Made by a program: the position numbers and the translations under genes. A DNA stretch of 34,794 bases from assembly GCA_964650485.1 (NCBI GenBank), contig CAZYTX010000038.1, positions 1-34,794 on the forward strand, written 5' to 3'. Positions 7,047 through 14,106 of this stretch are shown here, piece after piece (position 1 is the stretch's first letter; each line of letters opens with the position of its first letter). The notes beneath the pieces were generated by a model, which saw nothing but the letters and a program-made list of their open reading frames with translations, had not been told where the DNA came from and searched no databases. This DNA comes from CAZYTX01 sp964650485 (GTDB taxonomy: Bacteria > RBG-13-61-14 > DATKZS01).

Positions 7047-8561
7047 GTGAGCAAGGGGGAGGTCCGGCACGTGTCCAGAGACGGTCTGCTTTTGCCCTGG
7101 GTTGACCGGCGGGAGATGACCCTTCTTACCGACCTGTACGAGCTCACCATGATCGCCGGCTACTACCGCACCGGCATACATGAAAAGCCCGCGGCCTTCG
7201 AGTACTTCTTCAGGGAGCTGCCACCCCACTCGGGCTTCGCGGTGTTCGCCGGGCTGGGGCCCATGCTGCAGGGGCTCCAGACCATGCGCTTTTCGGAGTC
7301 CGACCTGGATTACCTGTCCGGGGAAGTGGGCTTTGACAAGGACGTGGTCGAGTTTCTGGCCGGGCTTGAGATTGACCTCGACGTGTGGGCCCCGCCTGAA
7401 GGGACCATTGTATTCCCCCACGAGCCGGTGGTGCGGGTGGAAGGAGGGCTGGCCGCGGCCCAGCTTGTTGAGACCTTCATCCTCAACGCGCTCAACTACC
7501 CCACCCTGGTAGCCAGCAAGGCTGCCAGGGTGAGCATAGCCGCGCTGGGCGAGCCGGTGCTTGAGTTCGGCCTGCGCAGGGCACAGGGACCCGACGGCGG
7601 GCTGTCAGGCGCACGGGCTGCCTACATCGGCGGGTGCGCCGGGACCTCGAACGTGCTGGCCGGCAAGATGTTCGGCATACCGGTGCGCGGGACCCACGCC
7701 CACTCGTGGATCATGAGCCACGACTCGGAGCTCGAGGCCTTCCGGGCATATGCCAGGGTGTTCCCCCGCTCCAGCATCCTCCTGGTGGACACCTACGACA
7801 CCCTGGAGAGCGGGGTGCCCAACGCCATCCAGGTGTTCAAGGAGCTTCGAGAGAAGAACCCGGAGGTGAGGGCGGCCATCAGGCTGGACTCCGGAGACCT
7901 GGCCAGGCTGTCCAAACAGGCTTATGCACGCTTTGTGGAGGCCGGGTTTGAAGACCCCATGATCGTGGGCTCGGGAGAGCTTGACGAGGACCTGGTCGCG
8001 GACCTGAAAAGGCAGGGGGCAAAGATCAACGCCTGGGGCGTGGGCACGCACCTTATCACGTCCAGGGACTACCCCGCCCTGGGAGGCGTGTACAAGATAG
8101 TGGCCGCGCGGGGGGAAGGGGGATGGGGGCCCCGGCTTAAGGTGGCCGGGAACCCGGCAAAGACCACTGACCCTGGAAGGAAGCAGGTGGCAAGGCTTTT
8201 CAACCGGCAGGGGTCTCCCGTAGCGGACGTGCTTTATCCCGCGGAGCAAGAGCTGCCGGCAGCGGGTGAACTCGAGGGCGTTGACCGGGAGAGGTTCCAC
8301 GAGGAGACCTCCTTCAAGGCTGCAAAGGTAGAGCCCCTGCTCATAAAGCACATGGAAAAGGGAAAGCTCGTCCATGAAATTCCCGGGCTTGCACAAATCA
8401 AGCAGAGGACCGACCAGGGAATCGAGAGCCTGTGCGAGGAGATGAAGAGGCTCAGGAACCCGGACATATACCCGGTCCTGCTCTCGCCCGAGCTTGCAAG
8501 GACAAAGGAGAAGCTGCTCCGCGAGCGGAGGAAAAGGACCTCGGCAAAAAGTGGGACGTGA
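7047..8561 (+). CDS. pncB: Nicotinate phosphoribosyltransferase
   Basis: Converts nicotinate and PRPP to nicotinate mononucleotide. The 504-residue length and the motifs LLTDLYELTM (near 25-34), FGLRRAQGPDG, RGTHAHSWIMSH (including the phosphorylatable histidine) and AAIRLDSGDL are typical of the long bacterial form. The start is GTG at 7047, preceded by GGAGGAGC at suitable spacing; no better in-frame ATG exists nearby. It probably shares a transcript with pncA, the gap being 15 bases. Confidence 0.95.
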   Translation: MSKGEVRHVSRDGLLLPWVDRREMTLLTDLYELTMIAGYYRTGIHEKPAAFEYFFRELPPHSGFAVFAGLGPMLQGLQTMRFSESDLDYLSGEVGFDKDVVEFLAGLEIDLDVWAPPEGTIVFPHEPVVRVEGGLAAAQLVETFILNALNYPTLVASKAARVSIAALGEPVLEFGLRRAQGPDGGLSGARAAYIGGCAGTSNVLAGKMFGIPVRGTHAHSWIMSHDSELEAFRAYARVFPRSSILLVDTYDTLESGVPNAIQVFKELREKNPEVRAAIRLDSGDLARLSKQAYARFVEAGFEDPMIVGSGELDEDLVADLKRQGAKINAWGVGTHLITSRDYPALGGVYKIVAARGEGGWGPRLKVAGNPAKTTDPGRKQVARLFNRQGSPVADVLYPAEQELPAAGELEGVDRERFHEETSFKAAKVEPLLIKHMEKGKLVHEIPGLAQIKQRTDQGIESLCEEMKRLRNPDIYPVLLSPELARTKEKLLRERRKRTSAKSGT

Positions 8562-8604
8562 TTTCGTTAGCAAGGCTTAAAAGAGCCGCATCTCTTTTGC
8601 ATTA

Positions 8605-8634
8605 CTCTTTGCGCCTTCGCGCCTTTGCGTGAAA
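8605..8634. repeat. Short intergenic repeat, CTTTGCGCCTTCGCG type
   Basis: Between pncB and ligA lie three consecutive near-identical words, CTTTGCGCC, TTCGCGCC and TTTGCGTG, ending GAAA. The style matches the copies at the left edge of the window (20-47, 107-138). Non-coding. Confidence 0.45.
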
Positions 8635-8656
8635 CAAAAGTCCCGGAGGGATTGAG

Positions 8657-10663
8657 GTGGACGTTAACAAGGAGATAGAAGACCTGAGAGAGCGGATCAA
8701 CTATCACAACATCCGCTACTACCGGGACAATGACCCCGAGATATCGGACGCGGAGTACGACCGGCTATTAAAGAGGCTACAAGACCTGGAGGAGGATCAC
8801 CCCGAGCTGGTGACACCGGACTCCCCCACCCAGAGGGTGGGCGCGCCCCCGCTGGAGAAGTTCGACAAGAAAAAGCACGTAAGGCCCATGCTCAGCCTGG
8901 GAAACGCCATGGACGAGGAAGAGGTGAGAAAGTTCGACCAGAGGATAAAAAAGGCCCTCGGCCTGGACGGGAAGCTTTCCTACACCGCGGAGCCCAAGAT
9001 TGACGGCCTGGGCGTAAACCTGGTCTATGAAAAGGGAAGGCTGGCATGGGGGGCCACCCGGGGCGACGGGGTGACCGGCGAGGACGTGACCGTGAACTTG
9101 AAGACCATAAAGCAGGTGCCGCTGCTTCTGGTGGACGAGGCCCCCCCCCGGCTGCTCGAGGTCCGGGGCGAGGTGTTCATGCCCGTCCAGGCTTTCCATG
9201 ACCTGAACGACTACCGGGCGGAGTCGGGCGAGCCCCTGTTCGCAAACCCCAGGAACGCGGCCGCGGGCTCCATCCGCCAGCTCGACTCATCCATCACCGC
9301 TCAGAGGAGCCTGGCGCTTTTCTGCTACCAGATCGGGCAGATGGAAGAAGGCCCCGCGCTCGAGACCCAGAGCCAGGGCCTTGAGAGACTCTTGGGCTGG
9401 GGCTTTCCCATAAACCCCATGACAAGGCTTTGCAAGGACATCGAGAAGGCCGTGGAGTTCTTCCGCGAGCTCGTAAGTAAGAGGGACGGCCTGGACTACG
9501 AGGTTGACGGGCTGGTGCTGAAGGTTGACAGGCTCGACTTCCAGGAGGAGCTGGGCGAGAGGTCCCGCGAGCCAAGATGGGCCATCGCTCTCAAGTTCCC
9601 CGCACGCCAGGAGACCACCAGGATAAAGGACATCATCGTGAACGTGGGACGCACCGGGGCCCTCACGCCCGCGGCCGAGCTCGAGCCGGTGAACGTGGGC
9701 GGGGTCACGGTCAGGCGGGCCACCCTCCACAACCAGGACGAGATCAACAGGAAGGACGTGCGCATAGGGGACAAGGTGCTGGTGCAGCGCGCCGGTGACG
9801 TGATCCCCGAGGTGGTCAAGGTGATAGACGACGGCAGGCGCGGCAAGAGAGTGGAGTACAAGCTGCCGGAGAGGTGCCCCGCCTGCGGAGCAAGGGCGGA
9901 GAGGCCGCCTGACGAGGCCGTGCTCCGCTGCATTAACATCAACTGCCCGGCCCAGATCAAGGAGAGGATCGAGCACTTCGCGTCCAAGGGGGCCATGGAC
10001 ATCGAGGGTCTCGGGGAGAAGCTGGTGGAGCAGTTCTTCCAGGAGGGCCTGGTAAAAGAGGTCCAGGACCTGTACCGCTTGAAAAAGCAGGACCTCGTAA
10101 AGCTCGAGAGGATGGCCGACAAGAGCGCGTCCAACCTGCTCCGGGCCATCGAGGGCTCCAGGCACGTGACCCTGGACAGGTTCCTGTACGCGCTGGGAAT
10201 AAGGCACGTGGGCCAGTACGTGGCCAGGCTGCTGGCCCGGTCCTTCGGCTCCCTGGAAAAGGTCATGGAGGCCTCGGGGGAGGACCTTGTCAAGGTGCAG
10301 GGCATAGGGCCGGAGGTTGCCTCGTCGGTGCGCGCATTCTTCGACCGCGAGGAGAACAGGAAGCTGGTGAAAGAGCTCCTGGAGGCGGGGGTGAAACCCA
10401 GGAGCGCGGCCCAGGCAAAGGCGCCAGAGTCACCCTTCTCCGGAAAGACAGTGGTGCTGACAGGATCCATGGACAGCATGACCCGGTCCGAGGCCGCGGC
10501 AAAGATCGAGGGGCTGGGCGGGCACGTGGCCACGAGCGTGTCCAAGAAGACCGACCTCGTAATCGCCGGCCACGAGCCGGGAAGCAAGTACGACAAAGCA
10601 AGGCGACTGGGCGTTCCCATAGCAGACGAGAAAGAGTTCGAAAAGATGCTGGAGGGTGAGTGA
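8657..10663 (+). CDS. ligA: NAD-dependent DNA ligase LigA
   Basis: Seals DNA nicks in replication and repair using NAD and releasing NMN. The 668-residue protein is full length. It has an N-terminal NMN-binding Ia domain (HNIRYYRDNDPEISDAEYD), the adenylation lysine Lys114 in AEPKIDGLGV, an OB fold, a four-cysteine zinc finger (CPACG...CININC) and helix-hairpin-helix repeats. A C-terminal BRCT domain starts at FSGKTVVLTGSM. The start is GTG at 8657 behind GGAGG at 8 bases. Its TGA lies in a 16-bp sequence repeated 560 bases downstream at the start of the acylphosphatase gene. Confidence 0.98.
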   Translation: MDVNKEIEDLRERINYHNIRYYRDNDPEISDAEYDRLLKRLQDLEEDHPELVTPDSPTQRVGAPPLEKFDKKKHVRPMLSLGNAMDEEEVRKFDQRIKKALGLDGKLSYTAEPKIDGLGVNLVYEKGRLAWGATRGDGVTGEDVTVNLKTIKQVPLLLVDEAPPRLLEVRGEVFMPVQAFHDLNDYRAESGEPLFANPRNAAAGSIRQLDSSITAQRSLALFCYQIGQMEEGPALETQSQGLERLLGWGFPINPMTRLCKDIEKAVEFFRELVSKRDGLDYEVDGLVLKVDRLDFQEELGERSREPRWAIALKFPARQETTRIKDIIVNVGRTGALTPAAELEPVNVGGVTVRRATLHNQDEINRKDVRIGDKVLVQRAGDVIPEVVKVIDDGRRGKRVEYKLPERCPACGARAERPPDEAVLRCININCPAQIKERIEHFASKGAMDIEGLGEKLVEQFFQEGLVKEVQDLYRLKKQDLVKLERMADKSASNLLRAIEGSRHVTLDRFLYALGIRHVGQYVARLLARSFGSLEKVMEASGEDLVKVQGIGPEVASSVRAFFDREENRKLVKELLEAGVKPRSAAQAKAPESPFSGKTVVLTGSMDSMTRSEAAAKIEGLGGHVATSVSKKTDLVIAGHEPGSKYDKARRLGVPIADEKEFEKMLEGE

Positions 10664-10670
10664 TGGCCGG
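10655..10670 (+). repeat. 16-bp direct repeat, left copy, at hicAB insertion boundary
   Basis: GGTGAGTGATGGCCGG contains the ligA stop (TGA) overlapped by an abortive ATG GCC GGA AGC TGA. The identical sequence recurs at 11215-11230, where the ATG opens acylphosphatase. Including flanking bases the match is 19 of 20. The two copies bracket the hicAB module. Confidence 0.85.
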
Positions 10671-10699
10671 AAGCTGAGGTTACTTGAAAGTTCACGTGT

Positions 10700-10713
10700 T
10701 GATCCATGGATCA
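10700..10713. promoter_or_regulatory. Perfect 14-bp palindrome upstream of hicAB (operator candidate)
   Basis: TGATCCATGGATCA is a perfect palindrome just upstream of a TTGACA at 10726 and 48 bases from the hicA start. HicB-type antitoxins usually repress their operon, so this is a reasonable operator. No binding evidence can be read from sequence. Confidence 0.4.
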
Positions 10714-10725
10714 GTGTTCATGTCC

Positions 10726-10754
10726 TTGACAATCCTCTGTTGCCAATCCAGAAT
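10726..10754 (+). promoter_or_regulatory. Possible hicA promoter
   Basis: TTGACA (10726-10731), a 17-base spacer and CAGAAT (10749-10754). The predicted start falls on the hicA ATG at 10761, which has no ribosome-binding site, so a leaderless message would be expected. Confidence 0.35.
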
Positions 10755-10760
10755 AAAATA

Positions 10761-10980
10761 ATGACACAAAGTCTGAGAGGTATTAGGGGCAAAGAAGCGA
10801 TCAAGGCTTTCATCAAGGCCGGCGGGATAGAGAGGCCGGGTAAAGGCGATCATGTTAATATCAAAATGCCGAATGGAGTTATCGTGACTATTCCTGGGAA
10901 AGGAGAGCTGAGGATAGCTGCTCAAAGCCGCGATCAGAAAGTCGGGCTTAAGTGAAGAAGAATTTATGGCTCTTTTATAA
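10761..10980 (+). pseudogene. hicA: hicA toxin gene, frameshifted near the C-terminus
   Basis: HicA toxins are small double-stranded-RNA-binding-fold ribonucleases. Here the first 52 codons give a normal HicA body, including RGKEAIKAFIKAGG and the catalytic His31 in KGDHVNI. After ATA at 10914-10916 the frame breaks. The original frame runs 12 more codons to a stop at 10955, whereas the +1 frame from 10918 reads LLKAAIRKSGLSEEEFMALL and ends at 10980. That is the expected HicA C-terminus, with only the Gly before LL missing, so loss of two bases would explain it. The hicB start follows directly. The upstream in-frame extension to 10656 is not HicA-like and I discard it. Base composition is visibly AT-richer than ligA. 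Confidence 0.8.
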
Positions 10981-10992
10981 ATGGAGGAAAAA

Positions 10993-11208
10993 ATGGAATA
11001 TACAGTGGTCATTCACAAGGCCGAGGAAGGCGGGTACTGGGCCGAGGTCCCGGCCCTGGATTCCTGTTTTCCCCAGGGTAACACTGTGGAGGAGACCCTG
11101 GAGAATATCAGGCAAGCGATAGAGTCACATCTCGTGGCCCTGAAATCAGAAGGCAGAGAAGTGCCAAAAGACGGGATATCGATCCTCAGCAAGGTGGAAG
11201 CTGCATGA
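10993..11208 (+). CDS. hicB: HicB-family antitoxin
   Basis: A 71-residue HicB with the family opening YTVVIHKAEEGGYWAEVPAL, the CFPQGNTVEETLENI segment and a helix ending in LKSEGREVPK. It is the short form and lacks a C-terminal DNA-binding domain. I chose the ATG at 10993 because GGAGG sits 5 bases upstream; an ATG at 10981 in the same frame abuts the ancestral hicA stop. The reading frame is intact while its toxin partner upstream is frameshifted. Confidence 0.85.
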   Translation: MEYTVVIHKAEEGGYWAEVPALDSCFPQGNTVEETLENIRQAIESHLVALKSEGREVPKDGISILSKVEAA

Positions 11209-11214
11209 GCGGAA

Positions 11215-11230
11215 GGTGAGTGATGGCCGG
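11215..11230 (+). repeat. 16-bp direct repeat, right copy, at hicAB insertion boundary
   Basis: Identical to 10655-10670. This copy supplies the GGTGAG region and ATGGCCGG start of the acylphosphatase gene. Deleting 560 bases between the copies would restore ligA and acylphosphatase as a TGATG-overlapping pair. Confidence 0.85.
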
Positions 11231-11507
11231 GGCGCGGGTGCATCTTATTATTCACGGCCGTGTGCAGGGTGTGTTCTTCAGGGCCTCCGCCAGGGAGCAG
11301 GCTGTCTCCCTGGGACTTGTAGGCTGGGTGCGGAACAGGCGAGATGGCACGGTCGAGGTGGTGGCCGAGGGTGACGGGGAAAAGCTGGAGAAGCTGCTTG
11401 AGTGGTGCCACAAAGGACCGCCCGCGGCCAAGGTCACAAAGGTTGACCAGGAGTGGGGCGAGGCCACCGGAGAGTTTAGCTCCTTCTCCCTGGGCTTTGC
11501 CATGTGA
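11223..11507 (+). CDS. acyP: Acylphosphatase
   Basis: A 94-residue enzyme that hydrolyses acyl phosphates such as 1,3-bisphosphoglycerate or carbamoyl phosphate. The signature IHGRVQGVFFRASA carries catalytic Arg20, and GWVRNRRDGTVEVVAEG carries catalytic Asn38. The ATG at 11223 is preceded by GGAAGGTGAG; a GTG codon just before is in frame. The gene was probably translationally coupled to ligA before the hicAB module separated them. Confidence 0.93.
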   Translation: MAGARVHLIIHGRVQGVFFRASAREQAVSLGLVGWVRNRRDGTVEVVAEGDGEKLEKLLEWCHKGPPAAKVTKVDQEWGEATGEFSSFSLGFAM

Positions 11508-11547
11508 GAATCTCATGCCGCCCATCACGCCGCGGAAAAAGCCGTCT

Positions 11548-11576
11548 TTGGTAAAGACCGCTCGCCGTGCTAGAAT
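11548..11576 (+). promoter_or_regulatory. Possible promoter for HAD hydrolase gene
   Basis: TTGGTA (11548-11553), a 17-base spacer and TAGAAT (11571-11576). The start would lie near 11583, only a few bases before the ATG at 11586, which lacks a ribosome-binding site. Confidence 0.3.
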
Positions 11577-11585
11577 CTGCGCAAA

Positions 11586-12308
11586 ATGAGCGCGCAAGAG
11601 ACAAAAACACCCCAAAGCCCCAGACTTATAACCTTCGACTTCGGAGACACCCTGGTCTCCTCGGAGCCCTCTTACCTCATGAGGGCCTCGATGGGACTCG
11701 GCGAGCTCGGCTTTCCGCGAACCCTGGAAGAGGTAAAGAAAGCATACTTCAACGCCGACATACGGACGGCAATGGACCTGCTGCCCAGGGCACCCTTCCC
11801 CCCGGAGAGCTTCCGCGAGACCTTCAGCTCGCACTTCTTCAAAGAACTGGGACTGCTCGACCAGGCGCCGGAGATCGCCCCCAGGCTGTTCAGGCGGCTC
11901 ATGGAGCTTCGGCCAAAGCGGGTGATCATACCCGGCGCAAAGGAGATCATCGAAAAGCTGCATCATGCCGGCTACCCCTTGGGGCTCATATCCAACAACG
12001 ACGGTTTCACAAAAGAAAAGTGCGAGAAGGTGGGCATTGACCAGTACTTCTTTTTCATACTAGACTCAACCGTGGAGGGCCTGGTAAAGCCCGACCCCCG
12101 CATCTTCCTCAAAGGGCTGGCCATGGCCGGGGTAAAGAGCGGCCAGACACTTCATATAGGCGACCTGTGGGGGTGCGACGTGCTGGGGGCCGCCGCCGCG
12201 GGCATACCAGCGGTGTGGTTCAAAAACGAGTTCGTGGACCCCGAGCCCGTGCCCGGCTCGGCCAGGATCAAAAGCCTGACCGAGCTTCTGGAGCTCCTCG
12301 AACACTGA
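11586..12308 (+). CDS. HAD-superfamily hydrolase
   Basis: A 240-residue HAD-like phosphatase or dehalogenase. Motif I is TFDFGDTLV with nucleophile Asp18. The position two residues later, usually Asp in phosphatases, is Gly, with Asp displaced to +3, a variant seen in REG-2/HDHD3-like HADs. Motif II is the LISNND segment, motif III the conserved Lys in GLVKPDP, and motif IV is HIGDLWGCDVLGAAAAG. The cap is helical (C1 type, about residues 30-110). The substrate cannot be told. No ribosome-binding site precedes the ATG, and an RlpA-like gene follows closely. Confidence 0.8.
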   Translation: MSAQETKTPQSPRLITFDFGDTLVSSEPSYLMRASMGLGELGFPRTLEEVKKAYFNADIRTAMDLLPRAPFPPESFRETFSSHFFKELGLLDQAPEIAPRLFRRLMELRPKRVIIPGAKEIIEKLHHAGYPLGLISNNDGFTKEKCEKVGIDQYFFFILDSTVEGLVKPDPRIFLKGLAMAGVKSGQTLHIGDLWGCDVLGAAAAGIPAVWFKNEFVDPEPVPGSARIKSLTELLELLEH

Positions 12309-12369
12309 AAGAACGAGGTGTTGAAATGGGAAGGTCTCCCACTTTCAAAAGCTGGCCGCCGATGTGGGT

Positions 12370-12405
12370 GCGCCCTTCCGGGCGCGATCGAGGGCGGAAG
12401 CCCTC
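12370..12405 (+). other. Two tandem hairpins with complementary tetraloops, upstream of the RlpA-like gene
   Basis: GCGCCC-TTCC-GGGCGC (12370-12385) and GAGGGC-GGAA-GCCCTC (12390-12405) are two perfect 6-bp stems separated by four bases. The loops TTCC and GGAA are complementary, so they could pair with each other. The element ends 10 bases before the preferred ATG (12416) of the RlpA-like gene, so it may shape its leader. Alternatively it is a dispersed palindromic repeat. Whether it is transcribed as a leader depends on which start is used. Confidence 0.5.
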
Positions 12406-12415
12406 TCACACAACC

Positions 12416-12811
12416 ATGAGATACTATCTGCTTGTATTGGCCCTCGTCGTTGTCGCGGCTTCGGCCATAGATTGCACCGGGAGGAAAAAAGCCCCCACAA
12501 AAGCCGGCAAAGGCTACATGGAGGAGGGCATGGCGAGCTGGTACGGCCGCAAGTTCCACATGAAGAAGACATCCTCGGGCGAGCGCTTCAACATGTACAA
12601 AAAGACCGCGGCACACCGCACTCTCCCCTTCGGCACGGTGGTCAAGGTCACCAACCTGGAGAACGGCAAATCCGTAAAGGTCCGGATCAACGACCGCGGC
12701 CCCTGGAAAAAGGGACGTATCATAGACCTGTCCTACGCCGCGGCAAAGAAGATCGGCATGGTGAAAAGCGGCGTGGCCAGGGTCAGGATCAAGGTCGTCA
12801 AGGCGCCGTGA
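12416..12811 (+). CDS. RlpA-like septal ring lytic transglycosylase family protein
   Basis: A 131-residue exported protein with a double-psi beta-barrel RlpA domain. It reads GMASWYGRKFHMKKTSSGERF, then TAAHRTLPFGTVVKVTNLENGKSV, and ends with INDRGPW...IDLSYAAAKKIGM. RlpA proteins cleave or bind peptidoglycan denuded of peptides near division sites. No SPOR domain is present, so it is the short form. The ATG at 12416 gives a clean signal peptide (RYYLLVLALVVVAASA) followed by Cys, possibly a lipoprotein, though the lipobox is imperfect. An alternative ATG at 12326 has a better ribosome-binding site (GAGGTG) but would add a basic 30-residue leader and put the twin hairpins inside the coding region. 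Confidence 0.82.
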   Translation: MRYYLLVLALVVVAASAIDCTGRKKAPTKAGKGYMEEGMASWYGRKFHMKKTSSGERFNMYKKTAAHRTLPFGTVVKVTNLENGKSVKVRINDRGPWKKGRIIDLSYAAAKKIGMVKSGVARVRIKVVKAP

Positions 12812-12837
12812 AATAAAAACCAAGACGAAGGAGTATC

Positions 12838-14076
12838 ATGAAAAAAAGGTCAGCGTCCGTGGCAGCCGTTGTGTTTGTGGCCCTTATTTTTCTGCCCGCC
12901 CCTGCCCGTCCGGCAAGGACCATAACCGTGCTCACCTACAACGTCTACGACGCCTTCTTCTCGCCCGACCGGGAGGAGCGCATCCCCTTGATGCCCGGGG
13001 CCATCATGGAGCTTGGGCCCGTCCCCGACGTGATCGTGTTCGAGGAGGCATTCAACAAAGAGCACCGCCGGGAGCTGGTGGCCGGCCTTTCCGCGCTGGG
13101 ATACGAAATAGAAACCGCGCACTACTGGAAGAAGCATTACGGCACCGGGATCATGGTGGTGAGCAGGTTCCCCATGGTGTCCGGGGGCTACACCTTCTTC
13201 CGGGTTGACGGCGACTTTTACGACCCGGAGAAGTACTCCGGCAAGGGGGTGGGCCACTGCCTGCTCGAGACGCCTTACGGCGCCGTGGACCTGTTCGCCA
13301 CACATCCCATATCCAGGTTCAAGCCCCTCTACGACGAAGAGGGAAACCACATTGACCGGGACCGCAGGACCATTGACCGGCTCCTGGAGATGGAGAGCGC
13401 CGCCAGGATCATCGAGCAAAAGAAAAGGCCCGGCGCCCGCTCGCTCATCTTCGCCGGGGACCTGAACGCCTCACCCGACATGTGGAGCTACCAGTACCTC
13501 ATAAAGCGCGCCCGGCTCTCCGACCCCTTCTTCGAGCTACACCCCGGCGAGTACCAAAGCACCTATACCCCAGAGAACACCCTGTGCATGGTGGACTTCG
13601 ACCAGTCAAGGATTGACCACGTGCTCTACAGGAACATGGAGGGGGACCAGGGCTTCTGGCTGAGACCACTCCAATGCGATATAGTATTAAAGCGGAAAAT
13701 AAACCTTTCGGACGGAAAGGTCTCGAACATCTCCGACCACTACGGGGTGCTCGCGGTCTTCGAGGTTGTAAAGGGACCGGAGGATGTCCAGCTCCCAAGG
13801 GAGGTCGAACTTATGGAGACTCAGGGAAAAAGAGACAGGGCCGACCTCGTGGAGGAGGGGATAAAGCTCACCCCCCAAAACTATCGCGCATGGCAAGAGT
13901 GGGCCATCCAGGCCCTTGACCGGGCGGACAAAAGGTACAACCGCTACAGCCTCCGGGTCATACCCGCTGCAAGGATCGTGATAGCAGGCCGGGTCACCCA
14001 GCCCGTGACCGTGCCCCTCTCGCCGCTGCAGCGCTCCTCCATAAGCCGGGACCTGCTGATGGAGGCACTGCACTGA
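12838..14076 (+). CDS. Secreted endonuclease/exonuclease/phosphatase-family phosphodiesterase, sphingomyelinase-like (copy 1)
   Basis: A 412-residue exported EEP-fold hydrolase with a signal peptide (about 1-26). Active-site landmarks in order are Asn35 in LTYNVYDAF, Glu70 in VFEEAF, His156 in DLFATHP, Asp208 and Asn210 in AGDLNASPD, and Asp300-His301 in ISDHYGV. The YSGKGVGH stretch near residue 133 resembles the SGKG/GGKG motif of neutral sphingomyelinases, so a phospholipid or sphingolipid phosphodiesterase is more likely than a nuclease. A further 100 residues after the domain are not recognised. A paralogue with the same layout follows 30 bases later, indicating tandem duplication. The substrate is inferred. 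Confidence 0.8.
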   Translation: MKKRSASVAAVVFVALIFLPAPARPARTITVLTYNVYDAFFSPDREERIPLMPGAIMELGPVPDVIVFEEAFNKEHRRELVAGLSALGYEIETAHYWKKHYGTGIMVVSRFPMVSGGYTFFRVDGDFYDPEKYSGKGVGHCLLETPYGAVDLFATHPISRFKPLYDEEGNHIDRDRRTIDRLLEMESAARIIEQKKRPGARSLIFAGDLNASPDMWSYQYLIKRARLSDPFFELHPGEYQSTYTPENTLCMVDFDQSRIDHVLYRNMEGDQGFWLRPLQCDIVLKRKINLSDGKVSNISDHYGVLAVFEVVKGPEDVQLPREVELMETQGKRDRADLVEEGIKLTPQNYRAWQEWAIQALDRADKRYNRYSLRVIPAARIVIAGRVTQPVTVPLSPLQRSSISRDLLMEALH

Positions 14077-14106
14077 AAGTCCTCTAAGACAAGGGAGAGA
14101 AGACAC

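Noticed and set aside
10656..10760. In-frame upstream extension of the first hicA
   Set aside because: The added 35 residues are not HicA-like, overlap the ligA stop and span the palindrome and promoter; the ATG at 10761 matches the family start.
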